Notes under the pieces: model-generated | The model's database searches: none | What the model was told of the DNA's origin: nothing | The model's input: the letters and a program-made list of their open reading frames with translations, nothing else | Position numbers and translations under genes: made by a program | Origin: Zanthoxylum bungeanum | Taxonomy: Eukaryota; Streptophyta; Magnoliopsida; Sapindales; Rutaceae | Length of the DNA stretch: 64,000 nt | Assembly (NCBI GenBank): GCA_019454045.1 | Contig: SKCR01034781.1 | Coordinates: forward strand, 124,001 to 188,000 | Direction of reading: 5' to 3' | Part shown: positions 21,002-32,779 of the stretch, one piece after another | How the letters are laid out: every line of letters starts with the position of its first letter | Numbering within the stretch: position 1 is the first letter of the stretch

Positions 21002-23180
21002 TGACCGGCGTAATCACACACGTATAACGCAAGCGCACGTATCGTTCAAGTAGTATAAAAATTATCGATCCCACGAGGACTTAATACCTAAGCTATTAAT
21101 TTTATGAGGTCAAATGATTACTAGTATCTAACAGGTTGTTTGATAGATTTGAAAAGGTGACGATTCTAAATTTTAAAATAAGTAAATAAAATTGTTCGAA
21201 AGTAGGTTTAAGAAAGTTCACTATTAAAAACTATCTAGGGTTGTGATTTCTTCCAATATCATTTTAAAGATGAAGTGGTTATCTTATAGTTGGATAAAAT
21301 ATTGATTTATTAACCTGGAACACTAAATTATGTAAAAGCCTCTTCCGATGGTCAACTACAAATATCCAGTATAACCCAATTGAACCATATGTCTATGTCA
21401 ACCAAATTACCTGGATTCATTAAGATTAAGTTCCAATTATGGCTCCCCCCGCCCGACAGGTATATTCCTATCCTGTAAGGAAATCTATTAAAGGGTTATC
21501 TATCCTCAAGAAAGATCGTGGGCTATTGAGTCTAAGGCTGAAACCTAAAATCCCTATGTCTAGTTCATTTTAGATTTACCAGATCAATTTTATTAATGGC
21601 CAGTTAATGAAAAAGCATTAAGTTTAAGACTCAATAAATAAATCTTTATATTACCCAAGCTATAATCTAACCCTTATAAAACGGTGATATTAAAAGTCAT
21701 CACAACCCCAAATAACTAATTTAGTTACAACACATAACTAGGGCTAGTAAAAACTTGAAAATAAAAGACATAAAGTAAAAATGCGGTAAGTAATACTGAA
21801 AAGTAAATTACAATAAAATAAAATGCTAAGGTAAAAGGAATTACTTTTACTACTACTAATTTAGATATCTCCCATAAAATAATATATAAACTTGTGATAA
21901 TATTACCAACCGACCATATATGCGGTATCCTGATTAAGTCAAATTAAGTCCAACCAGCCATTAAGGCGGTAAAAAATATTGTCCATGAACCTGCCATATA
22001 GGCGGTAAGAAAGTTTAATTACCAACCGACCAATCTGGCGGTATCCTTTATTAGTCAGGTTTAAATAGTGAATATATTATTTTTAAGGGAGATTAATCTA
22101 AATAGTAACAGTAAAAGAATTACCTTTCACCCTAGCTGGGGAAGTTATCTCCTCATGGTAAATTGTAAAAACTGTAAAAAGTAAAAAGTAAAAAGTAAAA
22201 ATTAAATTACTATTATTACAAAACGTAATTAAAATTAATTACAAAACTAAAAAACTAAAAAAACTAAAAATTAAAAGAAAGTAGAGAGAGAAACTCTCTC
22301 TTTAGATAGAATATAAGAGAGAGAATGGTGCACTGAATTCTGAAATCTCGAGCTCAATTTATAGGCCTCGGTAGGCTTCCAGCGTCGCGACGCCAAGGCC
22401 TCTGGCGTTGCTACGCCAGCTTTTGTCGACGTGGCACGCTCTGGCACGCTCTGGTTCGCCGGTTTGAAGATTCTGGATAAGCTGATAAGGTGACACGTAG
22501 CAGTGTGGTTGGGCTTCAATTATTGTGACACGTGGCAGCTTCTGATTGGTCGATGAGATTCTTATCCGCCACGTGTCAGATAAGGATTAGATACTCAATG
22601 ATTAATGCTGACATGGCGGTGACATGGTGACACGTGGGAAAGAGACTGTCGACACCGTAAGATTGCGACACGTGGCACTTCCTGATTGGCTGATGATGAT
22701 ATGGCACGAATCGTGGCAATGTTGACTTGTTGACTTGCTGACGTGGCTGATGACATGGAGACACGTAGGATGACACGTGGCACACGTGGCAATTATGACT
22801 GTCGGCACCGTAGGATGCTGACACGCGACACGACGCATGTTAGCAGATCGACTGTGATGGTGACACGTGGCACGGTGCATTTTAGCAAAGTCAAACTTTT
22901 CTCAGATTCTGATTTGTGGACCCGGCGCACGTTAGCACTGTTCGGCGTATGTTAGGCGTCGTAACGCTGAAGGTCTTGGCGTCGCGACGCGGACAATTTA
23001 CTGAATTTCCATTTTCGTCCAATTTTCACTGTTTTGGCCCAAATCACCTCCAGAATGTCCTGAAACTTTATATATCTACAAAATAACACAAAATACATCA
23101 AAATATTCACAAAACTCAAGAAACTATACAAAATATTAGGTTAAATGAGTGGGAAATAGTGATAGATTTACGACTCATCA
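21002..23180 (-). repeat. Ath-1 5' LTR
   Basis: 2,179 bp, ends TG...CA. It carries the TATA box at 22357-22364, a G-box array at about 22490-22885 upstream of it, and perfect GCGTCGCGACGC palindromes at 22382-22393 and 22979-22990 flanking the array. The target duplication ATCGG follows at 23181-23185. Confidence 0.95.
22357..22364 (-). promoter_or_regulatory. TATA box of the Ath-1 5' LTR
   Basis: CCTATAAATT on the minus strand, downstream of the G-box array and upstream of a CT-rich start region; the expected core promoter of the element's transcript. Confidence 0.65.
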
Positions 23181-23575
23181 ATCGGCCGATTGGATTGGCC
23201 AATTCTTGTCCTCTTTTTTTCACTTAGGCCGAATAGCCTTCGAAATCCATCTAGGCCGAATAGGCCACAGATTTTTTTTTCAGCTTGGCCGAAAGAATCA
23301 AGAGCAATTGGCTTCTCTGTCTTTTAAAGACTGCCAATTTCTTCTCTCTCAATAGGGCAAATTTGTTTCTCCTTGGGAGATCAAATTTGTTCCATTTGTT
23401 CTAGCTAACACTTATGGGAGTCAAATGAAGGTGATAAATTACCCATGAGCTTGGAAGCTTCAACATCCATGAAAAGTTTTGAACTCAACCGATCAATGTA
23501 AGTCCTCCGTAACTTATTTTTGATTATTATTCACACACGAATCACACTTAGAGATCCTATGGCATGTCTAGGACA
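23181..23575 (+). repeat. Cop-2 3' LTR, second part
   Basis: Continues the Cop-2 LTR after Ath-1. It has more GGCCGAAT words, then the family's end pattern: a GAAGGTGATA-like word, CTCAACCGATCAATGT, and an end in GGACA. The exact end is an estimate. Confidence 0.65.
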
Positions 23576-23944
23576 CTTACAGTCGGCAGCATGGGATGAT
23601 GGAACGTGTCCGGCATATGATAGCAAGATTTCTGTGATGTTGACATGTAGCTGACGCATTTTAGCAAGTGCGTATGATAGCGAATTTCTCTGATGTTGAC
23701 ACGTGTCCGACGCATTTTAGCGGTTGCGACGCATAAGTGTTTCGCATTGCGATGCAGAAATATCGATATAGGCCTTTTTTATTCGTTTTTCATTGTTTTG
23801 GCCCCGATTTGATTCCAATGAGTCCTGAAACCTTCATTATCTACAAAATACACAAAACACATCAAAATATTCACAAAACTCAAGAAACTATACAAAATAT
23901 TTAGTCAAAGGGACAGTAAATACTGATATATTTACCGCTTATCA
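23576..23944 (-). repeat. Ath-3, end of an older Athila-type LTR
   Basis: Resembles the Ath-1 LTR end at lower identity: repeated GACACGTGTCCGACGCATTTTAGC-like words, the stretch ACAAAATACACAAAACACATCAAA, and an end TTTACCGCTTATCA. The plus-strand right end is the LTR's TG start on the minus strand. No polypurine tract follows, so this is a 5' or solo LTR. Cop-2 is inserted into it. Confidence 0.7.
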
Positions 23945-24574
23945 ATCTCTCTTTTTTTCTCACCGCTCCGGCCGCCAAATGGGTAATCACCGGCCACCAT
24001 GTGGCTGGACTAGTCTGGATGAAGGCATCGGTGCTGGCACGCACCATCGGGGGTGGCTGGCCGGCCATGCACCGACAACCACTTATTCTCTCTTTTTTTT
24101 TTCTCTTTCATATTCTTTGTTTTCATTTCCGTTTTCATGAACAGTGAAATTTTTTTTACACATATATATGGCCATTCTCCATAAAATTATAAGATTTTCT
24201 CCACTTAGAAGGGTATTTCCGGATATCTTCTATTTTAAAGCCATTCTATTACGGATTTTGAAAAGCGTTCAACACGAAAGTTGTTCGTATCGGAAAAATG
24301 AGTCTGATGGTTCAAGAATCAGCTCAATTGGAGTTCGTTTGCTATTTTTATAGCGGAGATAAGAAACTTTTATACGTATAACGATAAAATCAGAAATCGC
24401 GTATCCGGTTCTCGAAACCACGCATTTTCCAACGTGACGAAACTCCAATTTAAAATATTCCAACCTATTTTCCAACACATAAAGTCCTGTTTTTGAATGT
24501 CATTTAGTTCCAAATTCTAAACTGCAATTCGAAAATCTTCCAGAATCATTCCAAAAAATATTCGGGATATTACA
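23945..24574 (-). repeat. Chr-1, probable chromovirus-type LTR fragment
   Basis: The right edge on the minus strand starts TGTAATATCCCGAATAT, a start typical of Tekay/Del-type chromovirus LTRs. Inside are CCGGCCACCATGTGG and GTTGTTCGTATCGG words. No coding sequence is seen. The family call rests on the LTR start and general texture only. Confidence 0.4.
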
Positions 24575-24631
24575 TTACTGCATGACTAATATCAGTTCTC
24601 ATATACAACTTTACATACATAATACTTCTGT

Positions 24632-25369
24632 TGTGATATTTGTTTATCGTACCGCAAGTGTACGGTGTCAAGTTTTAGTATAAATATGAGTGAAGAGTGT
24701 CCAACCCACAGGGATTGCGTTAACTCGCACTAAGTACTACAATTGATAATCCTAACTTTATTTAGAAAACAAATAATAAAGATTTTAATAAATAAATATA
24801 AAAATAATTATATAGGAGGGACTAATAAGATAGAGATTCTAGATCCTGATTTCACCTAGCTGTCGCCTATATATTTTTCATGCCAATTAATCATTGTTCA
24901 GTTATATTGTTTATAAGTCAAGATTCCGAAAATATCCACTCCCTCTCTCGAGCATCAGTGAAAATATCATCAACTATAGTCTTCGATATCTCTATAAAAA
25001 TCTAGTAGTTAACAACTCAATACGCTTTGTGATTCTATATTAACGACTTCAAAGGAACTACAGATTCTTTCGAACTCTATAAAATCCTAGGTCATATTCT
25101 CTATATCCATTCAAAATCTCCTCTCTCGAGTGATAGATTTCAAACATATATCATCATATTTTTGACCAACAAACACAAAGAATTAAACTTAAAAAAATAT
25201 AAATAAATCAATAAAACTTCACAACAAAATTACCAAACAATACAGGGTTCAAGCATCAGTTACATCATTATCTAGAATTAAGGAGTTTAATTCATGACAA
25301 AAGATAAAAACAATGATAAACAAGTCATGAATCTAATGGAAATCATTAAAGTTCTAAGAAAGAAATAAG
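24632..25369 (-). repeat. Ath-4, Athila-type LTR fragment interrupted by Cop-3
   Basis: Contains ACCGCAAGTGTACGGTGTCAA and GTGTCCAACCCACAGGGATTG, the pattern at the 3' ends of many Athila-type LTRs on the opposite strand (compare CGCAAGCGCACGTATCG in Ath-1). The rest is AT-rich with no ORF. Cop-3 begins at 25370, and the far side of Ath-4 is not in the window, apparently deleted. Confidence 0.6.
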
Positions 25370-27618
25370 TGTTGGAAAATTATTACCCATAGCGTCACTA
25401 TTTGTACAGATCATGGAGTTGTTGTACAAATTAACTATGTGACAAAGGAGATTGCTATCTTATCATTTTTGATTAGATCACCTAGATGTATAAATGATAG
25501 GAGGTCCCTATGATTTGTTCCTGGACTGAGAATGATATGAGACAGTATCAGTCCACGAAGGATAAATCATTAAATATCCCTAGTTAGAGTATTATCGAGA
25601 TTGGACATCGATAAATACATAAAATACTAGTATTACACGTGTGCGCGTTGTGAGGGCACAACGACATAGTTCTCATATATTTGGGTATAGGATACTCATG
25701 CAAGTGTAATAGGAGGTTGTGTTTTACCGATGGTACGGGAAACAGCTTTGCTCTGGATAGACCCTCTCGAAATTCCATTGGTAGTGTATGACTATGTGTC
25801 TATGGAAGTCCGAAATCAGGGTAGGTGTATTTGGTCTTAACCTGAGACTTGCACTGCTAATACTTGCGATAATCAATATACTTTGGTTGCGGTCGTTCAG
25901 GGCTTTAACAGGTTCTGTGTACGCCTATGCTGGGTATATTGAGAATCGTAGTGTGTTGGGTGTGATTTTTTTTTTTTTTTTTGAAATCGTTGGAAACCCC
26001 GCCACCAAACCACCCATTCTGGGCCGCGGCGCAGGTAAAACCCCCGGCTGCCCCAGGCTCTTACAAGAAGTTGCACCCCCTGGATTCGAACCCAGAACCT
26101 CAAGGTGAGATTCTGGACCCTTCACCACCAAGCCACACCCCTCGGGGGCATGTGTTGGGTGTGATGTCAAGACGGAAGTGTCACTCCAGTCATATTGAGA
26201 TGATCGTCGCATAGGATACGGTACTGGTTCTCTTAAGTACTGCAGTCATCGGGATAAAATGACAAGGTCAGGTTTATCTGATTATAGAGACTAGTTACCA
26301 GAAATCCGACATGTGCTTCGTACGGGGCAGACATAATTCCAGCCCCAGGCCTAACACATGATCATTCGATACTGGGTCGACATACATAATACTACGTATA
26401 CTACGCCTGATATAGATCATTTATTCCTGTAAGGATATTTCTGGAGAATTGGGTAGGCATGGCGCTTTGCTAGAGGCCAACCTTGTCTTGTAAATCGGTA
26501 AAACGTAGTACTAGGTACTTACGTGTTCGGATAGTCCGACGACCGAATTTACTGCCAACATATCCGGGGATCTCATGGGTCGCTTCCCAAAGATTCACCG
26601 ATGATGTATGACTCGCAGTCTAAATTAATCTGGGATTATTTAGAAGAGAGAGAAAATTAATCTAGGATTAATTACGGAGATATTTTATCTTTGATTAAAG
26701 AGAGATAACGATTAATTTGAAATTAATCGATAAACTAATATATTTGATATATTAAACGAAATTGGATTTCGACGCGGAATTGAAATTAGATTTTAATTCG
26801 GGCGAACGAATTAATTTAGAATTAATTCATTAGCGACTTGAATAGTGATTTTGCTAGGCATAATCATTTAATTACGACACAATGGAAAATTCATTAATTT
26901 GGAATTAGCGAACCCGAGCACGAGATTGTTTGCGAGCGTATTCGCATTTCGAATTCGAGTGCGGCACGTAAGTCAAATCAAGCGTCAAATCACTAGTCGC
27001 ATCTAGCGTCACATCATTCGTCAATCAAGTGATGGATATCTTTCACTTTGAGTGATTGACGCCAGTCACTATTCACTGAGTGATGGATTGATGAAGTGAT
27101 GTGTGTGGTTGGTGCCATTAAGGCGTGACTTTTTGAAAGCCAAATTTATGGTAAATGAATTTGAAATTCACATTTGGGTATTAGATACACAAATTTGAAG
27201 CCAACAACACACATAACTTTCTCTCCTCCTCTCTCCTCTCATTTTCACGCCCAAGGGGCTGAAAATTCTTCTGGTTTCTGTACAAAGCCGAGACAGTGAA
27301 GGGAAGCAAGGGTGCTTGATTTTTGTGGCAAAAATCAAGAGAGCTAGCACTCCGAGAGACATGCGAAGGTGATAGGGAAGTCCACCATGAGCCGGGAATC
27401 GTTTGACGAAGCTTGGAGCTTGGAAGATGACCTCCAAAAATCGAAAATGCAGTGGGCCATGACAGTGGACTGCCGAGCATGCAGTGAGCAGAAACTCAGT
27501 TTTTATTCATCAAAGCGTCGCTCAACCGATGGATGTGAGTATTTCGCAACTTCGTTGATTTGTATTCGCACTTATTTCATGCTTGTTTATGATCTTGGGA
27601 CCTTAGCAAACACCAACA
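25370..27618 (+). repeat. Cop-3 5' LTR (with SINE insertion)
   Basis: 2,249 bp, or about 2,050 bp without the SINE and one copy of its target duplication, matching the 2,053-bp 3' LTR of Cop-4. Ends CACCAACA just before the primer site. Confidence 0.9.
25967..26150 (-). mobile_element. tRNA-derived SINE inserted in the Cop-3 LTR
   Basis: A 184-bp insertion flanked by the 15-bp direct repeat TGTGTTGGGTGTGAT (25952-25966 and 26151-26165), absent from the other Cop LTRs. On the minus strand it has an A-box-like TGGCTTGGTGG, a perfect B box GGTTCGAATCC about 40 bp later, and a terminal A tract of 16. These are the parts of a pol III tRNA-related SINE. Overlapping ORFs here are not genes. I do not assign a named SINE family. 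Confidence 0.9.
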
Positions 27619-27619
27619 A

Positions 27620-27631
27620 TGGTATCAGAGC
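27620..27631 (+). other. Cop-3 primer-binding site (tRNA-iMet)
   Basis: TGGTATCAGAGC, the standard copia primer site, one base after the LTR end. Confidence 0.92.
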
Positions 27632-30560
27632 AAGGTTGAGCATGAAATTTGATTTAGGGCTTAAAATTGGGTAAATTGATTTTGAGCATGATTTGATTAA
27701 ATTGGATGTTTGAATATGCTTAAATCATGTTGAATTGAAGATTGATTGGAGCAATTTCAAGAAATTATGTTTGGAACATTTTTGCCCAAATTCTTTGGCT
27801 TGGCCGAATGGAAGACTTGCCCTAATGTCTTGGATTTTTGATTTTTTGATCATTGGATGTGTTGGAAATCATTTGGGGATATTGATTTAATGTCGAATTG
27901 GATTTAATTTGATTGAATTCGAATCGGACATAAAATGCCCTATATTGCCGAGACATGTAGCATGTGATAATGGGTTTGATTTTTGATGAAATATGTTGGA
28001 CATGTTTTGTTGTAATTAAGCATGATTGATTGTGTAAATTAATGTTTTAGAAATGTTAATTTGAGTGATTAATTATGTAATACACTTAATGTAAATAAAT
28101 TGGGAATTTGGAATTTGGTAATTTAATTATATTGGGCCTTAAATTGGATTTGGGCTTGTTGTGTTGTAATTGGGCTTATTGGGCTTGGTTGTACCAAGTT
28201 AGGTTTAGGCCAAATTAGTTGGATCCAATTGGGCCCAAAACCGCCTCCATAAAGCCCAAATGCGACTAATGAACCTTTAAAGTTTAGTTGGGCCTAATGG
28301 GCCGAAATTGATTTCTAGGCTTATGGGTTAATCCTGGATTGGACTTTGGTTATCGGTTTGACCCGAGTTGACCAAAAGTCCACGCCTTAAGAAATTAATT
28401 AAAAGCCTATTGGACTTTAATTGAATTGACGTTGGACATTAATCGGGCTTTGAGACCCGTAACGATTAAATTTGAATTTAAGTCATAAAAGGTTTATTAA
28501 TAAAGTGTAGTATTTAATTTGGAATTAAATAGCGAATTAGAATCGAATACATATTAAATTGGATTTAATGATGTAGTTTAATTTAATTCGAGAATTCGTA
28601 CTTTGAGTACTTATTCACAAAACGAGTTTGACTCGAGAAAAATCAAATCGTTGTTTGAACATTGGATGGTCATTAATTATCAGATTAATTAATTTGATTA
28701 GATTGATTGATAACATGCTTGTGTGAATACATGGTTGCGATGCATTAATAATGTATATCAGATGGATATTAGATGGGTGGGGCAATTTAAGAAATTGTTG
28801 TAATAAATTTGATTTATTAAATAGACCTGCGTGTCCAGCATTATACATCCATATTCTTTGTATTCTGTTCTCACCTATTCCCCTCAATGTATTTGAGGTT
28901 TCGTTAGAAGTGTAGTGTAACGGGTAGAAGTAATACTTGTGCTAGCGGGAGAGAGAAAGGGAGAGATTTGATCTAGGATCAATGTGTAAAATATCCATCC
29001 GTATATCATTATTATTTTATTATACACGCTTTATCATGTATTTAGAATGCATGTTTAAGGGTGTATGATGATGAGACCTTAACAAAGATAATAAATTGGT
29101 TGCCAATTTGCACTCGAAAAACCCTCACAAAATATTAAGCGTTTTTCCTTCCAATGAGTGATTCTCACTCAAGATCCGAGACTGGCATTGGCTTGTTGGC
29201 CAAAGTCAAGGCCTTTGTCCATCAAGGATGTGTTTGAATCATGAGAGCTTTGTTCCATATCAGTGTCTTGTCCAAGTTGTGGTTTGTTGGCCAAAGTCAA
29301 GACCACTTCTTGTCCATCGACATTGATTACGAAGCTTTCCATGGTCAATGGGTCGCGCTTAACTGGGATCACTAAGTTTGTTGTGCCAAAGCCAAGGCTT
29401 AGTTGATTCAGAGGAAAAAGGTTAGGCAATATATTGGATATATTGGCATATATAAGATATATGTTTTGGAATTAGATGTCCTCCTACTGGATCTAGGAAT
29501 TGGATCGGATCCAATTGATCTTAGAGATCTACCTAGTTAATTATCATACAATTTGTTGGCCAAAGTCAAGATTGTGTGATATTTAACGGGATCCTAGCCC
29601 GCTAGGAAACACTGTTTCCCGAGTACTCGACAGAGGGTTAGAGGCTCGTCGAAAAATAGTGGGAGGCAAGAATTGAATTTGCAACATTCGTTTAATTACT
29701 TTCCATACGCGCTCATTCAAATATCATTCGTCAGATAAATTAAATGTTAGCTGGACTAATATTTAAACGTTGTTTTAATTAACAGTTGGACTGTATTCAA
29801 ACAATTCATTTATAGTTGATTTTATAATTGGATTATAGTAATCAATATAATTGATTTTTATCCATTAAATTATAGTTGATTAAATAGTTGGACTATTGTA
29901 ATCATTATAATAAATAGTACCTAAATCGTTGATTAAATAGTTGGACTATTAGAATCAAGATATAATTGAAAGATTGACATTTAAAACATAATCCTGGGGA
30001 AAATGTATTTAAATGGTTTAATTTTCAAATTGGGAATAAGTTTCAGGATGGTCCTGGAAAATAATAAGTTACTTTATTTGATAAAATAACATATTAAGCC
30101 TAAAGCCCGGAGTTAAGCAAATAATAGAGCATAATCTTTGGAAGATTTATGTAATGATAACTTTAGTGCTTAATCCATTAAGCTTGTCGCAGTAGACTTC
30201 TTAATTTCTGAATCAGAACTAAGGATTAGATCCTTAAAGTATGATAATGAAATTGAAGGATCTTCAAAGAATCTATCCTTAGATTTTAGAAGTACTAAAT
30301 TGCAATAAATAACTCTTGGAGAGTTAATGACTATTCTCAAGGAGACAAAGTCAAACTTTGCAATAAGGCAAGTAGCGCAAGACGCACCTTACTTCGATAT
30401 TCTAGAAGGCCAAGGCTTGGCCAAAGGCTTCTGGAATATGAAAAGGGCAAAGGCAAAATCATTATAGTCTTCTGGGAAGATAAAAGACATATCCCAAAAT
30501 GTCTGCTTAATTGTGGCAAACGGGATCGCGGAAGCGTGACTGCCGTTTGGGCAAAACAGA
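27632..30560 (+). other. Cop-3 long 5' leader
   Basis: Same arrangement as in Cop-1: a TTGGCCGA word, a TGGGCY cluster (about 28130-28460), the 18-bp motif three times (29193, 29284, 29553), an AT-rich degenerate repeat (about 29740-29960) and a CCAAGGCTTGGCC-type stretch (30411). An antisense ORF of 86 aa lies at 29169-29429. No gag was recognised. Confidence 0.6.
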
Positions 30561-30609
30561 TATGAAGGAATTGAAGACGAGGAAGGCTCCGACTTTAAAT
30601 ATGTTTTTC

Positions 30610-32779
30610 AAGATTATGTTCACTACTAGTATTGAAATTGGATTTTAAATACTAAGTGTGATACATAAATACAAACTGATGTTCAGAATCTGCTATGAGC
30701 AGGATATTGACTTCAGTTGAGATTAATCTGCGAATTGGAAACAGGATGAAAATCATTGTTTTAACCGTAGATACCTAAATTTAGGAACTACCTTCAGGTG
30801 TGTATCTAAATTTGGAAACTGTTAAAATGTAACTAGTTTGACTAGAAACATTATCTCTATATATGTGTTTAACCCGCTGCGGGTGAACCTTTATATTCTA
30901 GAACACTAAAGTGTTTTATTATATAAAAATGATATTGAGATAAACACATTAGATGTGAATAACAGAATTTATATTTTAAATATAAATAAAATCTCAAACG
31001 TATTAAATGACAAACATATAGCTCAAACTGATTTGATCAGAAGAAACTTATTTGTGGTATTGTTGTCTGGGACACAATTAAACAAGAATCGTATATCCAC
31101 ACTTTCGAGGAGTGGGTACTCGGACTAATTTGATTCTTTTCAAATAAAGTCTATGAATCTAGTTTATTGGGCAATGTGCCTAAAACACATTTACTTGGTA
31201 AAAGTGTAAATGCCACCGATCTGTTAGCCCTAATTCATTGTGAAGCAAGTGGGCCCATATCTAGCTAGGCTAGAGTTGGACATGAATATTTCGTGACCTT
31301 TACGGATGTGGCATCGCGTTATGGTTATGTGTTTCTAACGAAATAGAAAAACAGATAGGCTATAGTATTATACCGTCACGGTAAGACCGTAATGGAAAAT
31401 ACTTAAGCAATAAGTTTCTAATATACTTGAAAGAGTATAGTATTCTTTCAAAAGAGGAATCCTCTCGGAACACGTCAGTTTGACGGTTTGTCTGAACAGA
31501 GTAACCGAATTTTGTTGGACATGATAAGGTTAATCATGAGTCGCTTTGAGCTACCATTTCCTTCAACGGATAAGCATTAACAGTGCAGAACTTATTGTGA
31601 ATAAGGTTCCATAAAAATTGTTTGACAGATTTCATATTAGATATGAACAGGAAAGAAACCAGGTTTCTCAATCCTGATTATTTGGGTATGCTGGGCTTAT
31701 GTTTCGATGATACGAAACTAAAACCCAAATTGGATAAGTGCCAATTATAGGTTATCCTAGGGATACCAAAGTATAGTGTTTATACATCTCACCAGAGAAC
31801 AATTAGATTGTTGCTCACCATGCGGTTTTCCTGAGAGGAATACCTATATGCAGTGGTAAGTGGGAGGATAGTAAAACTCGATGAAAATCAGAGTAATATG
31901 ATTCAAGGCACCGATTCCTAATGGAACACAAATAGTTCTTCAAGGATGAAACTATAACATTAATCTTTAAATACACAAGAACAACGTATATCGGAGAGAG
32001 TCAGAAAACAACCTGGGGTATGGGTTTCTGATCTCACCTCATAAAGATGTCTATCTTATTGAGGTATACCAACTCACTACGTATGAGGAAGTGATACAAG
32101 GTATCGACTCCCTAGTATGACAAAGTGTCATGAGTCTGAAATGGATTCCATGTATATCAATTATGTTTGGACACTAGTTGTTGTACTGCAAGGCATTGTG
32201 CCTATTGGTTCTGCATAAGTCTTCAAGGAAGACATACATAGAAGGCAACATACCAACGTATAAAGCTAGGCTTTTAGCGGAAAGGTATCGTTATCAACAT
32301 TGTGTTGATTACGATTCAACCTTTTACCTGTTGCCACGGTAAATCCATTTGGATAATGCTTGCTAATGCTGCATGTTTCATCTATGAAATATGTCAGCTT
32401 AACGGGAAAATCGCTTTCCTGAAAAGGAAACCTTTTGGAGGATGTTTACAATATCCTGACGGTTTTGTCGTACCAAAACTAGTAAACAAGATTTGCGGGT
32501 TATTCGATCCATGTTTGGATTGAAGCAAACATTAGGTTCTTGGAATTGTCGTTTTGATGTAATCATAATGGTCTATGATATTCAAAACGAAATGATTCTT
32601 GTGTATATAAGAGGGTTAGTGGGAGCGCACTGACAATCCTTGTCCTATAAATAATGATAATATGTCATTTATTGGAAATGATATTCCTATAATAATAATC
32701 GGTGAAAGCTTGGCTTTCGAGAAAACTCTCCGAGAACTAGTACATTGAAAAATGTACGCGACCTGGTGTCTCATACGCC
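30610..32779 (+). pseudogene. Cop-3 pol remnant, truncated
   Basis: Matches Cop-1 pol from the GAG-pre-integrase segment (about 30680) through integrase (about 31080-32010) into RT (about 32130-32640), then a small deletion. It is cut off at about 32779 before RNase H. Many stops and indels; the longest sense piece is 73 codons (32302-32523). Confidence 0.8.

Larger units (their letters stand above)
13131..23180 (-). mobile_element. Ath-1, Athila-like Ty3/gypsy element carrying a LOG gene
   Basis: A complete 10,050-bp insertion with near-identical LTRs (13131-15297 and 21002-23180), TG...CA ends and an ATCGG target duplication, lying in the LTR of Cop-2. Read on the minus strand the order is: 5' LTR, a primer site resembling the tRNA-Asp 3' end, gag, protease, integrase C-terminal tail, ORF163, LOG, a 1.3-kb 3' non-coding region, PPT, 3' LTR. 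Reverse transcriptase, RNase H and the integrase core are absent, so it is non-autonomous. The small number of LTR differences visible by eye suggests a relatively young insertion. Confidence 0.93.
8410..23575 (+). mobile_element. Cop-2, Ty1/copia element interrupted by Ath-1, 5' part missing
   Basis: Sequence at 8410 continues in the pol of a Cop-family element: the ATGTTCACTACT word matches Cop-1 at about 3515. Pol runs to 11180 and the 3' LTR starts at 11192. The LTR is cut at 13130 by Ath-1 and resumes at 23181, ending near 23575 in GGACA. It is the most diverged copy of the family: its LTR has an expanded 28-bp repeat and many GGCCGAAT words not seen in the other LTRs. The right end is a best estimate from similarity to other Cop LTR ends. 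Confidence 0.75.
25370..32779 (+). mobile_element. Cop-3, Ty1/copia element truncated at its 3' end
   Basis: Starts TGTTGGAAAATTATTACCC. It has a full 5' LTR, a clear initiator-Met primer site, the long leader and decayed pol. It stops at about 32779 in the RT-RNase H region and joins Tat-1 LTR sequence without a 3' LTR. The missing part was removed by a deletion or rearrangement. Confidence 0.88.

Noticed and set aside
23945..24574. Possible host promoter or gene end between the two nests
   Set aside because: No ORF, splice pattern or similarity to a known gene; the TGTAATATCCCG edge fits an LTR better.
26045..26110. tRNA-like sequence with A and B boxes
   Set aside because: Part of a SINE with A tract and target duplication; it does not fold as a full tRNA gene in its own right.
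25788..26214. ORFs on both strands across the Cop-3 LTR and SINE
   Set aside because: Each runs through the SINE boundary or its T tract, so they are chance frames from the insertion.
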